From: Bacillota bacterium
GTDB taxonomy: Bacteria; Bacillota; Clostridia; Lachnospirales; Lachnospiraceae
Length of the DNA: 15,902 nt
Assembly: GCA_023399455.1 (NCBI GenBank)
Contig: JAEWPN010000095.1
Coordinates: 1-15,902, forward strand
Direction: 5' to 3'
Shown in pieces: positions 7,237 through 14,420 of the stretch. Numbering within the stretch: the first letter of the stretch is position 1; each line of letters begins with the position of its first letter. The notes beneath the pieces were generated by a model, which saw nothing but the letters and a program-made list of their open reading frames with translations, searched no databases and had not been told where the DNA came from. A program made the position numbers and the translations under genes.

Positions 7237-8439
7237 ATGAATATATTAGTTATTAACTGTGGAAGTTCATCTCTGAAATATCAATTGATCGACAGCGAAA
7301 GCGAGAAAGTCCTTGCAAAAGGACTTTGTGAGAGGATAGGCATAGATGCAAGTTCTATCATTCATCAGCCTGCGGATAAGGAAAAATGGAAAAAAGAGGT
7401 GGACATGCCTGACCACACGGCGGCTGTGAAGCTGGTGATAGAAACATTGACGGATAAAGAAGTGGGAGTCATCCACTCTCTCGACGAAATAGACGCTGTG
7501 GGTCACCGTATCGTTCATGGCGGGGAGAGATTTGCTTCCTCCGTTATCATTACTGCGGAAGTACAAAAGCAGGTGGAGGAATGCAATGATTTAGCACCTC
7601 TTCACAACCCGGCCAACTTGATCGGCATTCGCTCCTGTAAGGAAGTAATGCCGGCTGTACCGATGGTAGGAGTATTCGATACTGCTTTTCATCAGACTAT
7701 GCCGAAGAAGGCGTATATGTACGGCCTTCCTTATGAATACTATGAAAATTACAAGGTAAGACGCTACGGCTTCCACGGGACAAGCCACGATTTCGTTTCA
7801 GGGAGAGCGGCAGAAATCCTTGGGAAAGACAGGAAAGAGTTAAAAATCATCGTTTGCCACTTGGGAAACGGCGCCAGTGTATCCGCTGTCAAGAACGGAC
7901 AGTCCGTGGATACCTCAATGGGATTGACTCCTCTGGAAGGCTTGATTATGGGAACGAGAAGCGGAGATATCGATCCTGCGATCATCACTTTCATCAGTAA
8001 AAAAGAAAATATCTCTGCGGAAGAGGTAATCGATATATGCAATAAAAAATCGGGAGTCCTGGGCTTATCAGGAGGCTTTTCCAGCGATTTCAGGGATTTG
8101 GCGGAGGCTGCTGAGGCTGGGAACGAAAGCGCGCAGACAGCACTGGAAACCTATGCTTACCGTGTAGGAAAGTATATCGGTGCCTATGCGGCAGCGATGA
8201 ACGGTGTCGACGTCATCGCTTTTACCGCAGGAGCGGGGGAAAATAATGCCCAGGTGCGTAAATTGATCGGACAATATATTGGGTTTCTCGGAACCAATAT
8301 CGATGAGGAGAAAAATAAGCTTCGGGGAAAAGAAGTGATTCTATCCGATGAGGGTGCGAGGGTGGTCACGATGGTAGTGCCTACAGACGAAGAACTGGCG
8401 ATAGCGAGGGAAACGGTAAGGCTGATAAAGGGCATGTAA
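7237..8439 (+). CDS. ackA: Acetate kinase
   Basis: The enzyme transfers phosphate between acetyl phosphate and ADP, giving acetate and ATP, in the cytoplasm. The 400-aa length is usual. Family motifs are clear: NCGSSSLKYQ at 5-14, GHRIVHGG, the FDTAFHQTMP segment, YGFHGTSHDFV, HLGNGASVSAV, MGTRSGDIDP with the catalytic Arg, and FTAGAGENN in the nucleotide-binding part. The start at 7237 is chosen because GGAGGA lies 9 nt upstream and because the family begins with this beta strand; the frame is open to a GTG at 7210 with no better site. No phosphotransacetylase gene is adjacent, unlike the frequent pta-ackA pair. The gene is divergent from nifJ. A Rex-like operator and a perfect palindrome lie in its leader. 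Confidence 0.97.
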   Translation: MNILVINCGSSSLKYQLIDSESEKVLAKGLCERIGIDASSIIHQPADKEKWKKEVDMPDHTAAVKLVIETLTDKEVGVIHSLDEIDAVGHRIVHGGERFASSVIITAEVQKQVEECNDLAPLHNPANLIGIRSCKEVMPAVPMVGVFDTAFHQTMPKKAYMYGLPYEYYENYKVRRYGFHGTSHDFVSGRAAEILGKDRKELKIIVCHLGNGASVSAVKNGQSVDTSMGLTPLEGLIMGTRSGDIDPAIITFISKKENISAEEVIDICNKKSGVLGLSGGFSSDFRDLAEAAEAGNESAQTALETYAYRVGKYIGAYAAAMNGVDVIAFTAGAGENNAQVRKLIGQYIGFLGTNIDEEKNKLRGKEVILSDEGARVVTMVVPTDEELAIARETVRLIKGM

Positions 8440-8503
8440 CTGACGCAAATTTGTGTCTGCGGCAGGGAGGCTGCGGGTATTTGGAAAGGGCATAGTTATT
8501 TTT

Positions 8504-9841
8504 ATGTATATTGAGCTGCCGGAAAAGGTAAGAGAGATTATAGCGGTTATTGAGAATGCCGGATACGAGGCCTATGCGGTAGGCGGCTGTGTGAGAGATT
8601 CGATTCTTGGGCGAAAGCCGGACGATTGGGATATCACCACATCGGCCAAGCCGGATAAAATCAAGAAGCTTTTTAGAAGAACCGTGGATACAGGGATCAA
8701 GCACGGTACGGTTACCGTTCTTATCGATAAGGACGGCTTTGAGGTAACGACGTATCGTATCGATGGGGAATATGAGGACAGCAGGCATCCAAGGGAGGTC
8801 ACTTTCACCTCCGATGTTGTGGAGGACTTGAAACGCCGGGATTTTACTGTCAACGCTATGGCATATAACGACAGCCGTGGCCTGATCGACGTATTCGGAG
8901 GAATTCAGGATATTGGAAGGAAGGTCATACGCTGTGTAGGGAATCCCAAGGAACGTTTTTCCGAGGATGCCTTACGCATGATGCGGGCGGTCCGCTTCTC
9001 GGCGCAATTAGGATATATCATCCATGAAGAGACGAAGAAGGCAATCGGTGAGATGGCGGAGAATCTGAAAAATATCAGCGCGGAGCGGATTCAGACAGAG
9101 TTAGTAAAGCTGCTTCTGTCCCCTCATCCGGATTATCTCAGAGTTTGCTATGAGACGGGGATCACGAGGGTTATCCTGCCGGAGTTCGACCGTTGTATGG
9201 CGACTCCCCAGAATAATCCTCATCATGTCTATTCGGTAGGAGAGCATACCCTGTATTCCATGCAGGAGATAGAGGCGGATAAAGTGCTGCGGCTGACAAT
9301 GCTGTTTCACGATGTGGGAAAGCCGGAGACGAGAACTACGGACGATACTGGCGTGGACCATTTTTATAATCACGGGACGGTGGGTGAGGATATCTCTAAA
9401 GCAGTGCTGCGCCGGCTGAAATTCGATAACGATACGATTTATAAGGTGTCCAGGCTGGTGCGCTATCACGATTGTGACGTGCATTTGTCTGCCAGAGGCG
9501 TGCGAAGAGCCATTTATAAAATAGGAGAAGATATTTTCCCTTATCTCTTTGCCGTTAAGCTTGCGGATGCCTTGGCGCAGAGCGATTATGAAAGGGAAGA
9601 AAAGCTTAATGCCCTTTCTCAGCTTCGCGGGATCTATGAGAAAGTATTAGCGGCGAAGGAGTGCGTTTCCCTTAAAACTCTCGCTGTAACAGGCAGTGAC
9701 CTCATTGCTGACGGAATGGCGCCGGGAAGAGAACTGGGAGAGGTCCTGAAGCAGCTGCTTGAAGTAGTATTAGAGGAGCCTGAACGTAATAACAAAGAAG
9801 AACTCCTGAAGTACGCCCGAGAGATAAAGCGGCCTGATTGA
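8504..9841 (+). CDS. cca: CCA tRNA nucleotidyltransferase with HD domain
   Basis: The enzyme adds or repairs the 3' CCA end of tRNAs using CTP and ATP. The nucleotidyltransferase head carries GGCVRD at 27-32 and the metal-binding DWD at 41-43. It continues with GIKHGTVTVL and the TYRIDGEYEDSRHPREV segment seen in this family. The central part has the RRDFTVNAMAYN and RFSEDALRMMRAVRFSAQLG motifs. A C-terminal HD domain has HD at 269-270 (MLFHDVGKPETR) and a second His/Asp (YHDCDVH). The length of 445 aa is usual for Firmicutes. The ATG at 8504 is preferred because homologues start with this MxIELP sequence; the upstream AAAGGG is weak and distant, and a GTG at 8453 in frame is the alternative. 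It begins 64 bp after ackA with no strong terminator between, so read-through from ackA is possible. Confidence 0.93.
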   Translation: MYIELPEKVREIIAVIENAGYEAYAVGGCVRDSILGRKPDDWDITTSAKPDKIKKLFRRTVDTGIKHGTVTVLIDKDGFEVTTYRIDGEYEDSRHPREVTFTSDVVEDLKRRDFTVNAMAYNDSRGLIDVFGGIQDIGRKVIRCVGNPKERFSEDALRMMRAVRFSAQLGYIIHEETKKAIGEMAENLKNISAERIQTELVKLLLSPHPDYLRVCYETGITRVILPEFDRCMATPQNNPHHVYSVGEHTLYSMQEIEADKVLRLTMLFHDVGKPETRTTDDTGVDHFYNHGTVGEDISKAVLRRLKFDNDTIYKVSRLVRYHDCDVHLSARGVRRAIYKIGEDIFPYLFAVKLADALAQSDYEREEKLNALSQLRGIYEKVLAAKECVSLKTLAVTGSDLIADGMAPGRELGEVLKQLLEVVLEEPERNNKEELLKYAREIKRPD

Positions 9842-9868
9842 ATTCCAATTATGTGAAAAACAATAGAT

Positions 9869-9898
9869 GAATACTTTTCTATATCATCTCATAAGATA
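9869..9898 (+). promoter_or_regulatory. Sporulation sigma factor (E or K) type promoter of the cotS-like gene
   Basis: CATAAGATA at 9890-9898 matches the sigma-K -10 consensus CATAnnnTA in full, with AC at 9873-9874 as a possible -35. The sequence GAATACTT (9869-9876), 13 bp before CATA, also resembles a sigma-E -35. Both factors act in the mother cell, where spore coat genes are expressed. I cannot tell which one applies. Confidence 0.45.
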
Positions 9899-9928
9899 GG
9901 ATAGAACTACGATATGGGGGGTATTCAC

Positions 9929-10969
9929 GTGAATGACAGGGCAGTCGGCGTGCTTGAAAATTATGATATAGACGTGCTTCGAACGTGGAAAGGAAGAGGA
10001 GCGATTTTATGCGACTCCGACAAGGGTCTGCTTATTTTAAAGGAATATGCAGGCCCCAGGGATAAGATATTTTTTCAGGATGCGCTGCTTAATTTCATAA
10101 AAAAGCAGGGTTTTAATATGGTAGAGTCCATTCTGAAGTCTAAGGACGGGGAGCTGATCGTATACGATCAGGATAAGGTGCCATACATATTAAAGACCTA
10201 CTTTGACGGCAGGGAATGTAACATTCGTGACACCAAGGAATGTATACAAGCTGTAAAAACATTGGCCCTCCTTCATAATGCCTCCAATATATCCGGTTTT
10301 CAGGGAAGCTACGAGGATGTAGGTTTTAAAATTGATAAGGAATATGAGAAGCATAATAAAGAATTGCGCAAGGTAAGAAAATTTCTTAGGGAGAAAAGCC
10401 AGAAGACCAACTTCGAAATATTTCTGTTAAAGCATTACGACTATTTCTTCGACCTTGCACTTCAGGTAACGGAAGAGGTTCGATTTTATTTGAGGGAAAC
10501 GGCTTCCGGACAGGAGAAAAGTTCCTGCGTCATATGCCACGGCGACTACCAGTATCATAATATCCTTGTACCCTCCGGCAATGCTGCATGGAATAACGAC
10601 GAGCAGACCTTCGCAGTCATCAACTTCGAGAAATGTATTAAAGATAGCCCTGTGCGGGATCTGTACCTTTTTATGCGTAAGCTGTTAGAAAAGAGCGACT
10701 GGTCGAAGGAGCTTGGAATAACTTTACTGGAGGCGTACAGCGGCGAGAGAGCTATGTCGCCTGTGGATTATACCCATCTGTATTACCGCTTCATATATCC
10801 TGAGAAATTCTGGAAGATCGTGAATTTCTATTATAATTCGGGAAAGGCATGGATTCCGGGGCGCAATCTGGAAAAGCTGGAGAAGCTTTTGGAGCAGGAG
10901 CAAGCTAAAATCAGTTTCCTGGAAAATTATAAAAGTACTTACGCATGCTTTTCTTTTGAGGCAGATTAG
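9929..10969 (+). CDS. CotS-family spore coat protein, kinase-like fold
   Basis: This is an aminoglycoside-phosphotransferase-like protein of the CotS spore coat family, expected in the mother cell and then the coat. It is 346 aa from the GTG at 9929. Near the N-terminus, NYDIDVLRTWKGRGAIL (11-27) and LKEYAG are typical of the family. The catalytic loop is HGDYQYHN at 204-211. The metal-binding Asp expected in the following strand is Asn232 in VINFEK, so the protein may be a weak or inactive kinase. The downstream PVRDLYLFMRKLLEKSDW region fits CotS relatives. The GTG is chosen because a GGGGGGT sequence lies 6 nt before it; an in-frame ATG at 9914 with a poor, distant binding site is the alternative. 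A sporulation-type promoter lies 30-60 bp upstream. It is followed by a PEGA protein gene and may be its operon partner. Confidence 0.85.
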   Translation: MNDRAVGVLENYDIDVLRTWKGRGAILCDSDKGLLILKEYAGPRDKIFFQDALLNFIKKQGFNMVESILKSKDGELIVYDQDKVPYILKTYFDGRECNIRDTKECIQAVKTLALLHNASNISGFQGSYEDVGFKIDKEYEKHNKELRKVRKFLREKSQKTNFEIFLLKHYDYFFDLALQVTEEVRFYLRETASGQEKSSCVICHGDYQYHNILVPSGNAAWNNDEQTFAVINFEKCIKDSPVRDLYLFMRKLLEKSDWSKELGITLLEAYSGERAMSPVDYTHLYYRFIYPEKFWKIVNFYYNSGKAWIPGRNLEKLEKLLEQEQAKISFLENYKSTYACFSFEAD

Positions 10970-11024
10970 TATATAATAACAAGGATATAAGGAACGGTAA
11001 CACAACAAATGAGGAGGTGTATTC

Positions 11025-12440
11025 ATGCGCGGTAATTTTGGAAAGAGGACTGGAAAGGGCAGGCCGATTGTTTTTACGGCGGCGGTGCTTTTGATATTGA
11101 CTGCGGGCATGGTTGCGGCAGGAGGTATTCCCATCGAAGGTAAGGTAGGTATGGCGCATGAAGCCACGGATGAAAGCTATGATTCAGGATTTGTCATTGC
11201 GAAGCCCGGAAGCTATGATTCAGCGGATACGGCTGTCATAAGGAAGCTGGACTTAGAAAGTGGCAGCATTACCTTTATGAATATAGAGACGGGAAAGGAT
11301 TACACGCTTACCTATGACGGAACCACCGTTATTACGGATAAGTACGGCGGCGCGCTGGCGATGACTCAGATGAAGAGCGGAGATATCGTAGATGTGACCT
11401 TTTTGAAAGCAAAGAAGAAGCTGGCGCAGATGAATTTGTCCGCAAATGCATGGATTTTCGAAAATGTAGAGAAGTATGATTTTGATACCATAAATAGAAG
11501 TGCGGCAATCGGCGGCAGTGTTTATAGCCTGAGAAATGACGTAGTGGTTACCTCTGAAGATAAAGAAGCTCAATTCGAGGATATTGTAAAGGGAGATATT
11601 GTAACAATAAGCGGCGTAGGCAATACGGTGTACAGCGTATTGGTGGAGCAGGGGCATGGTTATCTGCGCCTCAGTGACGATGAATATCTAAAGGACGGGT
11701 GGATAGAGGTAGGTCAGAGCGTCATCTGTCAGATTGCGGAGGATATGCTTCTGGCAGTGCCGGAGGGAACCTATGACGTGCATCTGACAGCAGCGGGTAT
11801 CGATGAGACGAAAAAGGTTACTATTTATAGAAATCAAGAGGTTACCTTAGATGTCAGCGACGTAAAGGCACAAGCGCCTAAAACCGGTAAGATCATCTTC
11901 GCCGTAACCCCCAGTGAGGCCACTGTTTACATCGATGGCAGTGAGGTGGATATCACCGGGCCGGTAGAACTGGAGTATGGTGTACATCAGATGATTGCCA
12001 AGGCGGACGGCTATGAGACGGTTACCCAGTATATTAAAGTGGGTCAGGAATTAGCCAGCATAAGCGTCACCTTAGAGGAGGGAGAAGCGGAGGAAACAGA
12101 TGACTCTTCCAGCGTATCCTCCAATGAACTGACCAGCTCATACAGAGTATATATCGATTCGCCTTCCGATGTGGAAGTATATCTGGATGGCATTTATGTA
12201 GGAATGTCACCTGTTAACTTCAAGAAAGAGGCGGGTACCCATACGATAACCTTCAGAAAGACCGGATATGTAACAAAGAGCTATACGGTTCAGATTGATG
12301 ATGAGGAGAAGGACGTGACCTATTCCTTTACGGACTTAGTGAAGGAGGATGGCACCGGCACGACAGTGAGCAGCAATAGCTCCTCCAGCAGTACGGTAAG
12401 CGGTAATTCCGTAAGTGATAACTCTGTAAGCGGCAATTAA
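11025..12440 (+). CDS. Membrane-anchored PEGA-domain protein
   Basis: This is a 471-aa protein with an N-terminal hydrophobic segment at about 14-33 after a basic stretch, probably a membrane anchor or an uncleaved signal, so the rest lies outside the membrane. Residues 60-220 form beta-rich modules I cannot name. Two PEGA repeats follow. One is at about 286-340, with VYIDGSEVDITGP and HQMIAKADGYETV. The other is at about 371-430, with VYLDGIYVGMSPV and HTITFRKTGYVTK. A third, weaker PEGA-like stretch is at 225-275. PEGA domains are found in surface and S-layer-associated proteins; their ligands are mostly unknown. The C-terminus is a Ser/Asn-rich tail (about 446-471) built from V-S-x-N-S repeats. 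The start has GAGGAGGTG 5 nt upstream. It ends 10 bp before mazG, so the two are probably co-transcribed. The cellular role cannot be given from sequence. Confidence 0.85.
   Translation: MRGNFGKRTGKGRPIVFTAAVLLILTAGMVAAGGIPIEGKVGMAHEATDESYDSGFVIAKPGSYDSADTAVIRKLDLESGSITFMNIETGKDYTLTYDGTTVITDKYGGALAMTQMKSGDIVDVTFLKAKKKLAQMNLSANAWIFENVEKYDFDTINRSAAIGGSVYSLRNDVVVTSEDKEAQFEDIVKGDIVTISGVGNTVYSVLVEQGHGYLRLSDDEYLKDGWIEVGQSVICQIAEDMLLAVPEGTYDVHLTAAGIDETKKVTIYRNQEVTLDVSDVKAQAPKTGKIIFAVTPSEATVYIDGSEVDITGPVELEYGVHQMIAKADGYETVTQYIKVGQELASISVTLEEGEAEETDDSSSVSSNELTSSYRVYIDSPSDVEVYLDGIYVGMSPVNFKKEAGTHTITFRKTGYVTKSYTVQIDDEEKDVTYSFTDLVKEDGTGTTVSSNSSSSSTVSGNSVSDNSVSGN
12396..12440 (+). repeat. Three tandem 15-bp repeats at the end of the PEGA gene
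   Basis: Units at 12396-12410, 12411-12425 and 12426-12440 have the form GTAAGyGryAAyTmy, the last one running into the stop codon. They encode VSGNS, VSDNS and VSGN. An earlier, more diverged unit (VSSNS) lies just before a serine run. Confidence 0.8.
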
Positions 12441-12450
12441 CGGGAGAAAT

Positions 12451-13167
12451 ATGGACAGACAATATTCTATGGAAGATTTTATCCGGATAGTGGAGACTTT
12501 GAGAAGCGAAGAGGGATGTCCTTGGGATAGAGTGCAGACCCACGCAAGCTTAAAGCCTTGTATGATGGAGGAGGCAGCGGAGCTCGTTGCCTCCATCCGT
12601 ATTTATGATAAGACCGGCGATGTGGAAAATATGCGGGAGGAATTAGGAGATATTCTCCTGCAGGTAGTAATGCATTCACAGATAGCCAAGGAGGAAAACC
12701 TCTTTGCGCTTGAGGATGTCATTGATGAAATAAGCCGTAAGATGATAAGGAGACATCCCCACGTCTTCGGAGAGAGCGGGACGAAGGATGAGGAAAGCAT
12801 CCGCAGCAGCTGGGATGAGATAAAGAAGAAAGAAAAAGAGGGCAGGACGTGGATAGAGTCCCCGTTACGTGAGATTCCTATGGAACTCCCCGCGCTTACG
12901 CGGGCTTCAAAGGTGTTGAAAAAGGTGGACAAGCTATACGGAGCGGGAAACACTTATGCTTCAAGCGTAAATGCATTGGAGGAGGCCGTTAAAAAAATGG
13001 CACAATGCCGCCCTGAGGAAGAAGGCGGCGAGGCGGAGAAAATAATCGGTGATATGCTCATAAATATATGTGATATAGCGAGGCAATTCAACACATCGGG
13101 GGAACAGATTTTAACCGATAGGATAGAAGATCTTATAGATAAATACGAACCACTGGAAAAAGCTTGA
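12451..13167 (+). CDS. mazG: MazG nucleoside triphosphate pyrophosphohydrolase
   Basis: The enzyme hydrolyses NTPs or dNTPs to the monophosphate and pyrophosphate, and is thought to clean the nucleotide pool. The first MazG domain is clear. LRSEEGCPWDRVQTHASL at 17-34 is followed by the metal-binding EEAAEL at 40-45 and EELGDILLQ at 63-71, then RRHPHVFGE. The second half (about 145-238) resembles the second MazG domain (LPALTRASKVLKKVDKLYG, then IGDMLINICDIAR) but is more diverged around its acidic residues. The length of 238 aa is slightly short for the two-domain form. GGGAG lies about 6 nt before the ATG. The order mazG - hup - rqcP - yabP matches the B. subtilis yabN-yabO-yabP order with hup added. 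Confidence 0.93.
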   Translation: MDRQYSMEDFIRIVETLRSEEGCPWDRVQTHASLKPCMMEEAAELVASIRIYDKTGDVENMREELGDILLQVVMHSQIAKEENLFALEDVIDEISRKMIRRHPHVFGESGTKDEESIRSSWDEIKKKEKEGRTWIESPLREIPMELPALTRASKVLKKVDKLYGAGNTYASSVNALEEAVKKMAQCRPEEEGGEAEKIIGDMLINICDIARQFNTSGEQILTDRIEDLIDKYEPLEKA

Positions 13168-13195
13168 AAAATAGGGCAAAAAAGCTAGATTTCCC

Positions 13196-13224
13196 TTGAC
13201 AAACCGGCGAAAAACGTCTATAAA
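13196..13224 (+). promoter_or_regulatory. Sigma-A promoter of hup
   Basis: TTGACA (13196-13201) and TATAAA (13219-13224) are separated by exactly 17 bp. This is near-consensus and fits a highly expressed HU gene. The start codon is about 70 bp downstream. An imperfect inverted repeat overlaps the -10 (13212-13222 with 13229-13239, 10 of 11 matching). Confidence 0.88.
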
Positions 13225-13299
13225 TATGTATAGGCGTTTCCAAGAGGGGATTGCTAAGAAGAATAATACGAAAACTGATTATAACAGGAGGAGTTCATC

Positions 13300-13575
13300 A
13301 TGAACAAAACAGAATTGGTTGCAGCTATGGCTGATCAGGCTGGATTATCCAAAAAAGACGCAGAGAAGGCTTTAAAGGCTTTTACGGATGTAGTAGCAGA
13401 CGAATTAAAGAAAGACGGTAAAGTGCAGTTAGTAGGCTTCGGTACGTTTGAAGTTTCCAAGAGAGCAGCAAGAGAAGGTAGAAATCCTCAGAGCGGCGAA
13501 GTTATGAAAATTGCAGCTTCCAAGGCTCCTAAATTCAAAGCAGGAAAAGCTTTAAAGGATAGTGTTAACGCATAA
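13300..13575 (+). CDS. hup: HU family DNA-binding protein
   Basis: This is a nucleoid protein that binds and bends DNA as a dimer. The length of 91 aa is standard. It starts MNKTELVAAMADQAGLSKK and has the core GFGTFEVSKRAAREGRNPQ around 47-65, which covers the DNA-contacting arm. It ends with KAPKFKAGKALKDSVN. AGGAGGAG is placed well before the ATG. It has its own strong promoter and its own terminator, so it is probably a single-gene unit inserted in the mazG-rqcP order. The many AAA and TTA codons and the clean signals agree with high expression. Confidence 0.97.
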   Translation: MNKTELVAAMADQAGLSKKDAEKALKAFTDVVADELKKDGKVQLVGFGTFEVSKRAAREGRNPQSGEVMKIAASKAPKFKAGKALKDSVNA

Positions 13576-13594
13576 TAGCGAATGCTGAATGTTA

Positions 13595-13623
13595 AGAGAA
13601 TCTGGAGACAGGTTCTCTTTTTT
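13595..13623 (+). terminator. Rho-independent terminator of hup
   Basis: AGAGAATCT pairs with AGGTTCTCT (one U-G pair) around a 6-nt loop and is followed by six T residues, 20 bp after the hup stop codon. Confidence 0.92.
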
Positions 13624-13689
13624 GTTCCTATTGCCTGTGAAAGTTGGTAAAAAGGACTTTTGAGACACTAATCTCTATAGAAATGATTT

Positions 13690-14058
13690 CGCTATACTAC
13701 ATAGTCATTTGCGAAACTATTATATTATGCAAATTTTATGTGCCAGATTATATTTATCGACAACTTTTCACGGTGGATTTGTTTTTTCCTCCGGCGTTTG
13801 CGGCTGTATTTTTAAAGGAAACCTTGAAGCAGTCATAAGCGGACGGGTCGGCAGCAAAGCACCTCCATGTGCGCGCTGCCTAAACGCCTCATCCTTGCGG
13901 CGTTTTCCCTGAGAGCGTCGGTTTCCTTAAGAAAATACAAGCCGCTCACTAAAGGAGGCAAAAACAAACACACCGTGGAAAGTTTTAGCTAAGTTATGAA
14001 ATGGCACATAAAATTGGTGAAGGTAACGAGTTTCGCAATTACCTAACGCTATACTACA
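13690..14058. mobile_element. Non-coding foldback (MITE-like) element with flanking 12-bp direct repeats
   Basis: The stretch is bounded by two identical copies of CGCTATACTACA (13690-13701 and 14047-14058). Inside, the ends are inverted repeats (13702-13717 with 14030-14045, 13 of 16 matching). Further arm segments pair in order: 13732-13745 with 14002-14015 (14 of 14), 13762-13792 with 13954-13984 (27 of 31), and 13800-13823 with 13920-13945 (two small gaps). The head (13824-13919) holds two more hairpins: GGCAGC 13850-13855 with GCTGCC 13875-13880, with an inner GCAC/GTGC, and AAACGCC 13882-13888 with GGCGTTT 13899-13905. Open frames inside are short, lack binding sites and follow the palindrome. 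It ends 17 bp before the rqcP start codon. It is either a miniature inverted-repeat element with a target duplication or a large structured RNA. I do not recognise a named family. Confidence 0.7.
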
Positions 14059-14075
14059 ATAAAGGAGAATAAGCG

Positions 14076-14315
14076 ATGCGTCTGGATAAATATTTAAAGG
14101 TTTCGCGCCTTATCAAGAGGCGTACGGTAGCGAACGAAGCGTGTGATGCCGGAAGGGTGCTGATCAACGACAGGCCGGCAAAGGCCTCCTCCAATGTGAA
14201 GCAAGGGGATGTCATTACGATTCAGTTCGGCAACAAGGATGTAAAGGTGGAAGTGCTGGACGTACAGGAAACCGTGAAAAAAGATGAAGCGAAGGAATTG
14301 TTTCGGTATATTTAA
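14076..14315 (+). CDS. rqcP: S4-domain RNA-binding protein RqcP (YabO)
   Basis: RqcP binds stalled large ribosomal subunits and works with RqcH in adding alanine tails to stuck peptides (ribosome-associated quality control), as known in B. subtilis. The 79-aa chain is nearly all S4 domain. MRLDKYLKVSRLIKRRTVA at 1-19 and AGRVLINDRPAKASSNVKQG at 25-44 match B. subtilis YabO closely, including the KKDEA segment near the C-terminus. AAGGAG lies about 8 nt before the ATG. The place before yabP is the same as in B. subtilis. The foldback element ends just upstream of its binding site, so its promoter must lie in or before that element, or it depends on read-through past the hup terminator. Confidence 0.94.
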   Translation: MRLDKYLKVSRLIKRRTVANEACDAGRVLINDRPAKASSNVKQGDVITIQFGNKDVKVEVLDVQETVKKDEAKELFRYI

Positions 14316-14334
14316 AAAGAGCCTCTCATATAAT
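14306..14334 (+). promoter_or_regulatory. Sigma-E type promoter for yabPQ
   Basis: CATATAAT at 14327-14334 fits the sigma-E -10 (CATAyAAT). Thirteen bp upstream, GTATATTT at 14306-14313 fits the sigma-E -35 (kmATAttT) with one mismatch. The promoter overlaps the last codons of rqcP. In B. subtilis yabP and yabQ belong to the sigma-E regulon, which supports the call. Confidence 0.65.
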
Positions 14335-14420
14335 CTATAAGAGAACTGTGAGAAGAAATTCTAAGGCGGTAAAGTACATTGCCTGATAATTTCTGGAGCT
14401 CACATATGAGGGGGTTTCTT

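Noticed and set aside
8440..8503. Terminator between ackA and cca
   Set aside because: There are small inverted repeats (GACGCAAA/TTTGTGTC and GCAG/CTGC), but no stable stem followed by a T run.
10972..10977. TATAAT before the PEGA gene as a sigma-A promoter
   Set aside because: No acceptable -35 lies 16-18 bp upstream and there is no extended -10, so the hexamer alone is not enough in this AT-rich stretch.
13644..13912. Two short overlapping plus-strand frames (64 and 67 codons) in the hup-rqcP spacer
   Set aside because: They cover the left arm and head of the foldback element, lack binding sites, and their sequence is dictated by the palindrome.
13690..14058. CRISPR array or phage attachment pair as explanation of the 12-bp direct repeats
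   Set aside because: There are only two copies, with no regular spacers, no integrase and no tRNA gene. The enclosed DNA is a palindrome, not a prophage.
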